DNA from: Bradyrhizobium jicamae
GTDB lineage: Bacteria; Pseudomonadota; Alphaproteobacteria; Rhizobiales; Xanthobacteraceae
Length of the DNA: 44,163 nt
Direction of reading: 5' to 3'
NCBI RefSeq assembly: GCF_001440395.1
Contig: NZ_LLXZ01000038.1
Span: forward strand, 1 to 44,163
A program made the translations under genes and the position numbers. Of the stretch, positions 1 through 6,644 are shown one piece after another; positions within the stretch are counted from its first letter, which is position 1; every line of letters begins with the position of its first letter. The notes beneath the pieces are model-generated. The model was not told where the DNA came from and searched no databases. It saw only the letters and a program-made list of their open reading frames with translations.

Positions 1-1
1 G

Positions 2-62
2 CGCTCACCGACGGCCTGTCCGCAGTGAGCGGGAGACGGCTCCACTCACGCGGGGCCGTCTC
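2..62. terminator. Two tandem hairpins at the window edge
   Basis: Two perfect inverted repeats follow one another. CGCTCAC (2-8) pairs with GTGAGCG (25-31), and GAGACGGC (33-40) pairs with GCCGTCTC (55-62), followed by a short T-containing stretch. This fits the 3' end of a transcription unit lying to the left of the window. The T tract is short, so intrinsic termination is only likely. I see no gene between here and the cyclase; besides these hairpins, the stretch 1-413 shows only the promoter-like site at 244. Confidence 0.4.
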
Positions 63-243
63 CATTTTCGCGGGCGTCCCTGCTGCCTGCCCAGCCGAAG
101 ATCCATGGCTGCTAGACTAACGCAGTGGCGCGCCTGAGGGCGCGTCCTCATAAACGCCTCGCGTCTGCTTTGAAGCGCAAACCGGAAAACGTTCGATCGC
201 TCTGAGCCTTACCGCTTCGGACCCGGAGCGGACTAACGCTTGG

Positions 244-249
244 TATAAT
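244..249 (+). promoter_or_regulatory. Extended -10 promoter element upstream of the cyclase
   Basis: TATAAT stands at 244-249 and is preceded by TGG, giving a TGnTATAAT extended -10. No good -35 lies at 17 bp spacing, which extended -10 promoters tolerate. An imperfect palindrome (CCGCTTC...GGAGCGG) sits just upstream at about 211-230 and could be an operator. Transcription would start near 256, about 150 bases before the preferred cyclase start. Confidence 0.4.
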
Positions 250-413
250 GACGAAAACTGCTTACCATCGGTGCTAGTGGCGGGGCGTTAAGCTCATGGG
301 CGTTGCGACGCCTTTTGGCCGTTAGCCACGTGGCTGCAGCAATTGCCTTTACCCGATTTGTCGTCGGAATCGGTCGCGTCTCGAAACCTGCAACGTCCAA
401 GTATGAGCTTGCC

Positions 414-1652
414 ATGAGCCCGAACCTCGCTTGGCGCCCAATTCGTTTCACCCCGCAACTCGAGCGCACCTACGTACAATGCATGACGCCGCGCATAATT
501 CTGCTGCAGCGACTTGCATGCATTATCGGCATCGCCTCGTTCGTCGGTTATCAGTTCTGGGATCTACTGCTCGATCCAGAGGCGCTGCCCAGAACGGCAC
601 CCATCCGCTTAGCGATCATCGCGATGTTCGCCGTTGTGCTTGTCATTACCTTCGTGCCGTCACTGCGAACGCCGCGGTACCTAATGATTCAGTACATCGT
701 GGTCTACACATTGCTGGGCATCGGTTGGAGCCTAATCTTAGCCAAGTTGCCGAACGGATTTCTTGCAGGCGTTTCCGGCTTTTTGCTAGGTATGATCTTC
801 ATCCCCGTCCTCGTTAACGGGGCAATGCAAGCGGCCGTTATTCTGACGCCGCTCGTACTCGGCCCCCTATTGGTCATGACTCTCGCTGGGGCGACGAGGT
901 TGGAAATCGTCAACGCCTTCTCGTGGATTGTGGGCGGCGCGGGCTTTGCCGTGGGCTTTGCCTATTTGCTTGATGTCATTAATCGACATGCCTTCCAGCT
1001 TGAGCAATTGCTCGAGGCCGAAAAGACCCGCTCGGAAAAGCTACTGCTCAACGTCCTTCCGGCAGAGATCGCGGAACGGCTGAAAGCGGGAGAAGAGCCG
1101 CTGGCCGATCACTGTGGATCGGTCACGGTGTTGTTCGCCGATCTCGTCGGATTCACCGAACTGTCGAGAAAGCTGCGGGCAAACGACCTGGTCAATCTTC
1201 TCAACGACTTGTTTTCGCGTTTCGACAACCTGGTTGAGCAGCATCGTGCCGAGAAGATCAAGACGATCGGCGACGCTTACATGGCTGCGGCGGGGCTATC
1301 TGGCAATAAGCGCGACCACGTCGCGGCAATAGCCGACCTCGCCCTAGATATGCGGATGGCATTCGTCGAGTTTTGTCAGGATCATCATCTAGAACTCAAG
1401 CTGCGCATAGGCGTGCACTCGGGCGAGGTTGTCGCAGGTGTGATTGGCAGACAAAAATTTGCGTACGACCTATGGGGTGACACTGTGAACGTTGCAAGCC
1501 GAATGGAGTCTGGCGGCCTGCCGGACGAAATTCAGATCTCAGCGGAGACCAAGGAGTTGCTTCCGGCCCGTTATCGTGTGGTGCCCCGTGGGGAAATCGA
1601 AATTAAGGGCCACTTGCAGCGCATGACGTATTTCCTGCAAGGCGGGGTATGA
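414..1652 (+). CDS. Membrane-anchored class III adenylate cyclase
   Basis: Predicted to convert ATP to cAMP at the inner membrane. From the ATG at 414 the protein has 412 residues: about six hydrophobic segments (roughly 33-187), a short helical linker, then a class III catalytic domain (about 230-400). The metal-binding aspartates are D243 (VLFAD) and D287 (KTIGD). The base-selecting pair is K283 and D352 (YDLWG), the adenylate rather than guanylate cyclase signature. The transition-state residues N359 and R363 (NVASR) are present, so the enzyme looks active. The reading frame is open from a TTG at 303. I prefer 414 because the conserved pre-membrane motif (FTPQLER) follows it and upstream residues look non-native; the ribosome site is weak for either start. 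It stands alone beside decayed DNA. Confidence 0.88.
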   Translation: MSPNLAWRPIRFTPQLERTYVQCMTPRIILLQRLACIIGIASFVGYQFWDLLLDPEALPRTAPIRLAIIAMFAVVLVITFVPSLRTPRYLMIQYIVVYTLLGIGWSLILAKLPNGFLAGVSGFLLGMIFIPVLVNGAMQAAVILTPLVLGPLLVMTLAGATRLEIVNAFSWIVGGAGFAVGFAYLLDVINRHAFQLEQLLEAEKTRSEKLLLNVLPAEIAERLKAGEEPLADHCGSVTVLFADLVGFTELSRKLRANDLVNLLNDLFSRFDNLVEQHRAEKIKTIGDAYMAAAGLSGNKRDHVAAIADLALDMRMAFVEFCQDHHLELKLRIGVHSGEVVAGVIGRQKFAYDLWGDTVNVASRMESGGLPDEIQISAETKELLPARYRVVPRGEIEIKGHLQRMTYFLQGGV

Positions 1653-1802
1653 CACTGAACCGCAGAATGTCGGCTCGTAGTTTCGTTTGAGAACGTCGCC
1701 TGTTGGCCCAAAGCAGCGGTCCAGGATTGTCCGCTCTCGAGCCGCTATTGAGGCCAAGCGGACGTTTCTCTCTAGTCTGACGAAATGGGCGCTGCGATTT
1801 TG

Positions 1803-1890
1803 GCTCGCGAAAAAATGGGGCAGTAACCGGTACCGGTACCTGCTCGATTGCGATCCCGGGAAACCGGGGTGGGGTCGAGCCCCCTACCCC
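1803..1890 (+). repeat. Dispersed ACCGGTACCGGT repeat, copy 1
   Basis: First of four same-orientation copies of a roughly 60-90 base repeat in this window. The order is a GCGAAAAAATGGGGCA lead, the palindrome ACCGGTACCGGT (1826-1837), a CTGCTCGAT segment, then a CCCGGG-rich tail and GGTCGAGC. Read on the minus strand it encodes QVPVPV followed by APFFREP, a reading that copies 2 and 3 partly share. The rest of the gap 1653-2110 shows no convincing gene. Confidence 0.7.
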
Positions 1891-2110
1891 CTTACGGATG
1901 CATCCCAAACAGCACGTTCACCGCCATCGCCGTGTGAGCGCGTGCCAATGATTTCAAATCTGCAGGTGCCTTCGCCATTTAGCGTCTTCCATACCGTCTC
2001 GATTGGGCCATGATGTCCGTCGTGGTTCGGAGCCGTGATAAGCGAGTATCAACGCCTTCTGCCCCGATCGCAGCGCCCCCGATGAGCGTAGCAAGAAGGG
2101 GGGACCGATT

Positions 2111-2425
2111 ATGGCGATTTCGATTTCTACGATCGTCGCGGGGGCTCATCTTGTCGTCGCAGTGGCCGATCAGATGCCTACGTTCCACATCGCCCGAAGC
2201 TGCAAATTGGATACGGCCGCGACGGCCAGCGATTCAGTTCAGCAGTCCCTCAACAACTGCGTGGACGATGAAAACAGGGCCCGGCAGCAATTAGGGGGCC
2301 AGTGGTCCAAATTCTCGGCCGCCAGCAAGGCGCAATGCATTCCGCTGGAGGGTATCGGCGGTGACCCCAGCTATGTGAGCCTTTTGACCTGCCTGCAAAT
2401 GGATAAGTGGGAAAAGGACGACTAA
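2111..2425 (+). CDS. Small Cys-containing, probably exported protein
   Basis: A protein of 104 residues with a hydrophobic N-terminus (about 3-20) that may be a signal sequence, then a hydrophilic, helix-prone domain carrying four cysteines, including the tail segment PSYVSLLTC. It resembles small Cys-containing proteins I recall from Bradyrhizobium, for which I know no function. The start is supported by a purine-rich AAGGGGGG run ending 8 bases before the ATG. Paired cysteines would fit a periplasmic protein with disulfides. It lies between repeat copies 1 and 2 together with the Tat protein downstream. The existence of the gene is fairly secure; its role is unknown. Confidence 0.7.
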   Translation: MAISISTIVAGAHLVVAVADQMPTFHIARSCKLDTAATASDSVQQSLNNCVDDENRARQQLGGQWSKFSAASKAQCIPLEGIGGDPSYVSLLTCLQMDKWEKDD

Positions 2426-2468
2426 ATTTCAAACTGAGACACACCCGGCCGTGATAGCAGCAAAATCG

Positions 2469-2524
2469 AAAGCATGCTTTCCGCACATTTTTCCCCTCCC
2501 CGCCGCAATAGCAAAAGCATGCTT
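2469..2524. promoter_or_regulatory. Paired AAAGCATGCTT palindromes in a gene-free gap
   Basis: AAAGCATGCTTT (2469-2480) and AAAAGCATGCTT (2513-2524) are near-identical palindromes whose centres are 45 bp apart, about four helical turns. They lie in the gap 2426-2763 ahead of the Tat-exported protein and could be a regulator's operator pair. The rest of the gap holds a small GGGCC/GGCCC hairpin near 2641 and nothing else I recognise. Confidence 0.35.
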
Positions 2525-2763
2525 CAGATCACGCGTGGTTGGTCTTATCCGAGAACAGCTCCCCGACGTCGGTGGCTGTCGAGCGGCTCGACGCTTTGAA
2601 CTCCCCAAAGATTATGATATTGGATCAATTGCATCCTGAGAGGGCCTGACGGCCCCGCCAACCAGCCTTTAGACCGGCAACGGTGGCACGACGATGTGGC
2701 CCGCGAGGGCAACAGTAGGTCGCCAGTCCTCCAGATGCGTGTGCCGTCTTGGAGGATTTTTTT

Positions 2764-3336
2764 ATGCTGCAGTCCCGACGTGGATTTCTGATTGGTGCCG
2801 GCGCCGTGCTGACAGCGGCGTTCGTGAAGGATGCGCGCTCGTTCATACAGCGGACAAACGAGCCCCTGATGGCGTCGCCATCGGAAGTGGTCGAGACCAT
2901 GTATTGGCATGAAATTCCCGACGACGGCTATCAGCTTACCCTTGGCCCGTGGAGCTTTCCGCCGCCCCCGCCGACGTGGAGAGAATTTTTTGTTAAAGAG
3001 GGCATCCCGCACCTGACCGACGTGGAGATCGAGAAGCTCTGTTCCTCTCACTGCATTCAGCCGGGAGATTTCGATAAGCCTGTCCAAAGGCGCTATTGGG
3101 AGGATTGGTTTGACATCACCAGTGGCCCGCTTGCTAGGGCTTATCACCTGCTCCAAAGAATTGATCTCGGCCCTTCGCGCGGCTCGGGGCGCGGACCGCA
3201 CCTCGAGTTCAACGTGGGGTCTCATCCCGGCGATAGCACCCATTACGTCAACGCGAAGGACATGCTTTCGCTGTCGCTTCTGCAGGCGCGGCTGCTTGAT
3301 CTCAAGTTGCCGATCAGGATCGCGAAAGGCGAGTAG
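2764..3336 (+). CDS. Tat-exported protein of unknown function
   Basis: From the ATG at 2764 the protein has 190 residues. It opens with a twin-arginine export signal: SRRGFL followed by a hydrophobic stretch to about residue 20. The mature part is acidic to neutral and Trp/Pro-rich, with a run of six prolines near residue 70 and a C-terminal HLEFNVGSHPG segment. I recognise no catalytic motif. GGAGG eight bases upstream supports 2764 over the in-frame ATG at 2749. Tat export suggests folding in the cytoplasm, perhaps around a cofactor, before delivery to the periplasm. It has no co-directional partner close enough for an operon. Function unknown. Confidence 0.7.
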   Translation: MLQSRRGFLIGAGAVLTAAFVKDARSFIQRTNEPLMASPSEVVETMYWHEIPDDGYQLTLGPWSFPPPPPTWREFFVKEGIPHLTDVEIEKLCSSHCIQPGDFDKPVQRRYWEDWFDITSGPLARAYHLLQRIDLGPSRGSGRGPHLEFNVGSHPGDSTHYVNAKDMLSLSLLQARLLDLKLPIRIAKGE

Positions 3337-3709
3337 CTTTGGTATGCCCGGGCCGCCGGTACTGGCTCTCAGTGCCAGGTTCTGCAGAGGCCGCCTTCCA
3401 TCGAAGTTCCGCGTCGCCACTCGGCGAAACTCGCGGGGATCGCGAGAAGATGGGGCAATAACCGGTAGCGGTACCTGCTTGATCTGAAACCCGATCATCG
3501 GACCCGGGGAGCGCTTGCCGCTGATCGGTGACCGACATGACCGTCGCGCCGCGAGCGTGGCCCCAGGGCTTCCTAGCGCGGTGTTTGCGGACCCGTTCGG
3601 CCCCGGTCATCGGCATGGTCTTCAGGTGCGCCTCGGCCAATGCCTTCTTGAGCCGCTTGATCTCAGCCGCGTTGAGCAGGCACTGCGAGCACGCGACCGC
3701 GATGGCCAT
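3314..3709 (-). pseudogene. Remnant of a small basic protein, run into repeat copy 2
   Basis: The minus-strand frame carries a Cys-containing segment, a basic helix (AAEIKRLKKALAEAH) and a GAERVRKHRARK motif like those of small accessory proteins. It then runs into repeat copy 2 and ends at 3314 in repeat-derived sequence. Upstream, in the same frame, the sequence stays protein-like (RTVTPTVTP) back to a stop near 3850. A GTTACA motif recurs there at 3732, 3749 and 3772, with GGCGTTACAGT at 3729 and 3770. I read this as a truncated gene whose two ends were replaced by repeat DNA. A short expressed protein from 3709 cannot be excluded. Confidence 0.3.
3442..3509 (+). repeat. Dispersed ACCGGTACCGGT repeat, copy 2
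   Basis: Same orientation as copy 1. It has GCGAGAAGATGGGGCAATA, then ACCGGTAGCGGT (one change in the palindrome), then CTGCTTGATCTGAAACCCG and a GACCCGGGG tail. Its minus-strand reading is IKQVPLPV followed by APSSRDP, clearly related to that of copy 1. Confidence 0.65.
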
Positions 3710-3881
3710 GGTTTTCGGAGTAACGGTCGGCGTTACAGTACGGCCGCCGTTACAAGTTTTGCGACGGCTGGCGTTACAGTGTTCGCGTCGTGGCAGAGCC
3801 TCGACCAGTGGCGCTCGCCGCAGGTTCAGCAGAGTGGGGCTTCCATCGGATCACCTATTGCAGCGCGAAAGGGGTCCGGGG

Positions 3882-3929
3882 TTTCGCGAAAATGTGGGGA
3901 AGCGACCGGTACCGGTACCTGACGCGATC
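3882..3929 (+). repeat. Dispersed ACCGGTACCGGT repeat, copy 3
   Basis: TTTCGCGAAAATGTGGGG, then a perfect ACCGGTACCGGT (3905-3916), then CTGACGCGATCGG. This copy keeps the lead and core but loses the CCCGGG tail. The minus-strand reading is RQVPVPV followed by ASPHFRE. Same orientation as the other copies. Confidence 0.65.
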
Positions 3930-3942
3930 GGCAGTGGTCGAA

Positions 3943-4332
3943 CTACTCGCTATAACGGTGCCATGAGCTACAGTCCGACGTGAGACACCGCATCACCTCC
4001 CGCCGCCCTGTCATCTGCCTGGCCGAGCGGCTGGTTCCGGCGATTAGACCGGCCCGGAAGCCGGCCCGGAATGTCCGCCTGTCTATCGCCGCGCCGCGAA
4101 AACGGCCGCCACTAAATCTCGCGGCGTGAAAACCGCCTCTACCAAAGCCGCCACCTCTGTAGAAACCACCGACGCCGAAGCGGCCGTGGAAGCCGCCACC
4201 GCCGCCATGAAAGCCGCCACCACCACCGACGCCATGAAAGCCGCCACCGCCACCGCGCGCCGACACAACGTCGGGCGCAAGAATTCCAAGTGCTGCGGTC
4301 GCCAACAACGCGATCATGACTTTACGGAACAT
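3943..4332 (-). CDS. Exported Gly/His/Phe-rich protein
   Basis: From the ATG at 4332 the protein has 129 residues. A typical signal peptide ends near VVSARG (about residue 26). It is followed by a low-complexity region of GGGGFHG units (about 27-80), then an Arg-rich tail. GAGAGGG upstream of 4332 supports this start over the in-frame ATG at 4353. Proteins of this composition are common in Bradyrhizobium and are thought to be secreted or surface-associated. The tail lacks the Tyr-rich end I expect in relatives, so the 3' end may be truncated; repeat copy 3 lies immediately beyond it. No function is assigned. Confidence 0.6.
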   Translation of the reverse strand: MFRKVMIALLATAALGILAPDVVSARGGGGGFHGVGGGGGFHGGGGGFHGRFGVGGFYRGGGFGRGGFHAARFSGGRFRGAAIDRRTFRAGFRAGLIAGTSRSARQMTGRREVMRCLTSDCSSWHRYSE

Positions 4333-4496
4333 GACTGGCCCTCTCTCGTCCAAGAAGTTGACGCCTAGGGCATATGGCCCGCTGGGTCGCTCTCTAGCCT
4401 TTGGGTCAGGCTACTCTCATAACCGACGAACTGCCAAAACTGATGAAACCGACAATTAACAAACGACAGTTCTGCGAATTGCAGTGTTAACCAGGT

Positions 4497-4560
4497 CACC
4501 GGTAGCAGTACCTGCTTGATCTGAATCCCGATCACCCGGACCCGGGGTCGAGCGCCCTAT
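4497..4560 (+). repeat. Dispersed ACCGGTACCGGT repeat, copy 4
   Basis: CACCGGTAGCAGTACC (two changes in the palindrome), then CTGCTTGATCTGAATCCCG, then GACCCGGGGTCGAGCGCCCTA. The tail matches copy 1 well, which shows that the repeat extends beyond the palindrome. The rest of the gap 4333-4633 shows nothing recognisable. Confidence 0.6.
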
Positions 4561-4633
4561 TCTCCCGACCGGAACGACCATGATTTGCGGTAGTTGCCTC
4601 GTCATGCGCCAGTTGCAAAAAAATCCAATGTCT

Positions 4634-5257
4634 TCAGCTTCTCCAGAAATCCTTAAACCGGGTCGGTGATAGCTCCGTGTACCTCACGGTGTGCTGGATG
4701 TTCCTGTGGCCGAGATAGGCCTGCAAGCCTCGCGTATCGTGGCCCTTGTTGGCCAAGGCAAACCCGCAAGCATGACGCAGCATGTGCGGGTGGGCCTTGA
4801 ACGACAACTTCGCTTCGACGCCAGCCCGCTCCATCATCCGGGCGAACCCGGCGGTCGTGAACGGTCCAGCCCGCTCGCTGGTAAACACAAACGGCGATTT
4901 CGGCTGCTGTTCTCGCTGCAACCTGCGCAGCGCCCGCAGCTCGTCCCCCATAATCGGGTGCGTGGCCGGAGTGCCCCGCTTAACCCGGCGGACATGCAGC
5001 GTGGCGCTGACAAAATCGATTTGGTCCCAACGCAGGTCGACCAGTTCAGACACCCGCAGACCATGCCGCCACGCCACAAGGATCATCGTGCTGTCGCGGT
5101 GTCCTCACCGATTGCCCGTCGCGGCCTGGACCAGCCGCTCCACTTCGGTCTCGGTCAGATGCTCGCGACTGCGCAGCTCGGCATTGGGGCGGCGCGTCGG
5201 TCTGACTGTTCGTATTTCGGTGGTTGGTGCGACCAGTTGGAGATGGGATTTCGCCAT
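4634..5257 (-). pseudogene. Small tyrosine recombinase interrupted by one in-frame TGA
   Basis: From the ATG at 5257 the frame reads 50 codons ending ...ATGNR, meets TGA at 5107-5105, then continues without a frameshift into a complete catalytic domain to 4634 (207 codons in all, about the size I recall for this short integrase family). All catalytic residues are present: Arg in WRHGLRVSEL, Lys in VKRGTP, HxxR in HMLRHACG, His in LGHRNIQH, and the Tyr nucleophile in VRYTEL. An aromatic residue is expected where TGA stands, so TGG to TGA is the simplest change. GGGGG lies 9 bases ahead of the ATG. The downstream ATG at 5086 might allow a fragment without the N-terminus. I infer recent inactivation. 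Confidence 0.8.
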
Positions 5258-5313
5258 ATCTATCGGCCCCCGCGCAGGATGACTGTTCGTATCATGCTCT
5301 TTTTACGAACAGT
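5203..5313. promoter_or_regulatory. Three ACGAACAGT sites around the start of the broken recombinase
   Basis: TGACTGTTCGTAT occurs exactly at 5203-5215 (inside the gene start) and 5280-5292 (upstream). An inverted TACGAACAGT copy ends at 5313, so that ACTGTTCGT (5282-5290) and ACGAACAGT (5305-5313) form a palindrome with a 14-base gap. The positions suit either recombinase arm-binding sites or an autorepression operator. Confidence 0.5.
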
Positions 5314-5471
5314 GTCAAACAAGATAGCGGCCGCACACATCGTATTTCAGCATCATGATTTAGGTCGACTGCGGCTTCGCGTGCGAAAGCAGGCAATAGC
5401 CGTCCGGATTTGAGTTTCCTCCGGCGCCTGCTAGTCGGGAATCAAATTCGTCTGTTGCCTGAGGTCTCGGC

Positions 5472-5680
5472 CGCGACGTTCACTTCGTCAGCAAGCTGAT
5501 GAGCGCAGCTGTCACCGAGCGGGCGCCGACGTCGATCTACTCCTGCTAACCACTACGCCGCGCTGGCCGAGAAGGAGCGCGCTGCCAGAAAGTGCAGGGC
5601 AAGCAGCTTGGCAATTCGAAGCTGGTGACGGCCGCGACCAAGCCCGACAAGATACTTCCGCCGATCCTGCAGAAGCTTGC
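5472..5680 (+). pseudogene. Decayed serine recombinase (resolvase/invertase family)
   Basis: Fragments of one resolvase appear in order but in different frames. RDVHFVSKLM starts at 5472, GADVDLLLL at 5522, HYAALAEKER at 5551 and VQGKQLGNSKL at 5592. In intact family members these correspond to RDVHFxSGLM, ELGxDVDPFxLH, YAALAEKERAL and GVKLGNPKL. At least three frameshifts separate the pieces, and the helix linking catalytic and DNA-binding parts has lost residues. The catalytic serine region would lie upstream of 5472 and is not recognisable. With the adjacent broken tyrosine recombinase it marks an old landing zone for mobile DNA. Confidence 0.65.
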
Positions 5681-5766
5681 CAAGGGCCACTTCGTCAGGC
5701 GTGACGCTGCCGACGCATATCATCTTCCCACTCAGGCGCGCCGTGCCGCCGGTTAGCCGACCGACG

Positions 5767-6069
5767 TCAATCCTTATCGCCGCCCTCGACGATCTGCCTG
5801 ATGGTGACGCGGATATCCTTGTCCTCGCCCGAAACCTGCGTCGGCAGCACCTTGCCCAACAACGACATGAAAGGTCCGGGGTTCTCCCTCGCCTGTACCA
5901 TGAGATAGTTCACGAGGCCGTCGGGCTCGCCGCCGCCCGCGGTTTCGGCCGCCTTCAAGATCGCGTCCTTGAGCAAGGCAGTGGCCCTATTCGGTACCCC
6001 TTTGGGCCGCCCTGGTCCGGGCGTGCCATCACCGGGGCGCGGGTTTTTTACGGTTTCTTTAACCTGCAT
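5767..6069 (-). CDS. Small phage-type GRPKGVPN protein (possible small terminase-like)
   Basis: A protein of 100 residues. The basic N-terminal segment contains GRPKGVPN (about 20-27), then a helical region (ATALLKDAILKAAE) and a conserved-looking FMSLLGKVLPTQVSGED stretch. Small proteins with a GRPKGxPN head and a LLGKxxPTQ motif occur in phages and prophages, often near packaging genes. I therefore consider a DUF5681-like or small-terminase-like DNA-binding role, but this is recall, not a search. A GAGGCG run sits about 9 bases before the ATG. It is the last clear gene of the element, far from the integrase, where satellites often carry a packaging-interference or terS-like gene. No large terminase is present in the window. 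Confidence 0.65.
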   Translation of the reverse strand: MQVKETVKNPRPGDGTPGPGRPKGVPNRATALLKDAILKAAETAGGGEPDGLVNYLMVQARENPGPFMSLLGKVLPTQVSGEDKDIRVTIRQIVEGGDKD

Positions 6070-6114
6070 GTCGCTTCGCCTCAGACGCCAGTTCCTGCGC
6101 GTCCCGGTCCAGTT

Positions 6115-6330
6115 TCAGGAGCGCTCGGCTTTGAAGGATAGCTTGACTATAGCGCAGTTGGTCGTCCCAAGGGATTCAATCCCGTCACCTTTTAAATTCC
6201 GAACCCCCACGCTTTCATACGCGATGCGATATGGCTCTCCCCGGGTAAGGCTCAAGGCTAGGAGGTCGCGGGGTGCGATTGCCGCGAGGATCGCCCGCCG
6301 CTGTTTTTTAGGGTGCGGCTCGCTCGACAT
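6115..6330 (-). CDS. Small hypothetical protein
   Basis: A frame of 71 residues opening with a basic segment (HPKKQRRAILAAIAPRDLLAL) that could form helices. I recognise no family. A GGGAGAG purine run lies 18 bases before the ATG, too far for a good ribosome site. It lies between the iteron-like array and the GRPKGVPN gene, on the same strand, so it could be an element gene. It could equally be a chance frame. Confidence 0.3.
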   Translation of the reverse strand: MSSEPHPKKQRRAILAAIAPRDLLALSLTRGEPYRIAYESVGVRNLKGDGIESLGTTNCAIVKLSFKAERS

Positions 6331-6433
6331 GTTGAACGTTCTTGAGATCTCTCCCTCATCATGGCCTTCCCGCTTTGCTAGGACTCAAGTTCGGCTGCGC
6401 CATCCGCTGCTCCAAACATTCAAAAACTAGGGG

Positions 6434-6639
6434 ACGCTAACGCTACGCTAACGCTGCGAACGAACGCTCCTCCACGGGCGTGGAGCGTTCGTCGGCAAGC
6501 CGTTCAAGCGTGAACGATGATATTTCAATGGGTTGAGTCCAATTCGCTCTTATCGTTCAGACCAGCGTTCAGGGCGAACGAACGGCCTGTTTTTCGACCC
6601 CTCGTCGTTCAAGCGATCGTTCAGGTGGTTGGCGGTTCA
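6434..6639. repeat. Iteron-like array, candidate replication origin
   Basis: Directly 3' of the primase-helicase lies a dense set of short repeats. ACGCTAACGCT is tandem at 6434-6455. An 11-bp perfect hairpin joins ACGAACGCTCC (6460-6470) and GGAGCGTTCGT (6482-6492). CGTTCA stands at 6501, 6554, 6566, 6606 and 6618, with an inverted TGAACG at 6511; two of the pairs (6554/6566 and 6606/6618) are exactly 12 bp apart. GGCGAACGAACGG lies at 6573-6585. A short AT-richer patch (about 6515-6530) sits between the groups. In SaPI-type elements the origin is an iteron set next to the rep gene, which is why I propose an origin. The hairpin could also serve as a terminator for the operon. Confidence 0.5.
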
Positions 6640-6644
6640 ACAGC

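Noticed and set aside
1860..1900. tRNA-like GGGGTCGAGCCCC stem-loop
   Set aside because: It looks like a T-arm but lacks the TTC and the other arms of a tRNA; it is the tail of the dispersed repeat.
2545..3498. Minus-strand frame of 317 codons across the Tat-protein gene
   Set aside because: The plus strand shows a ribosome site and a twin-arginine signal; the minus frame includes repeat copy 2 and has no protein-like features.
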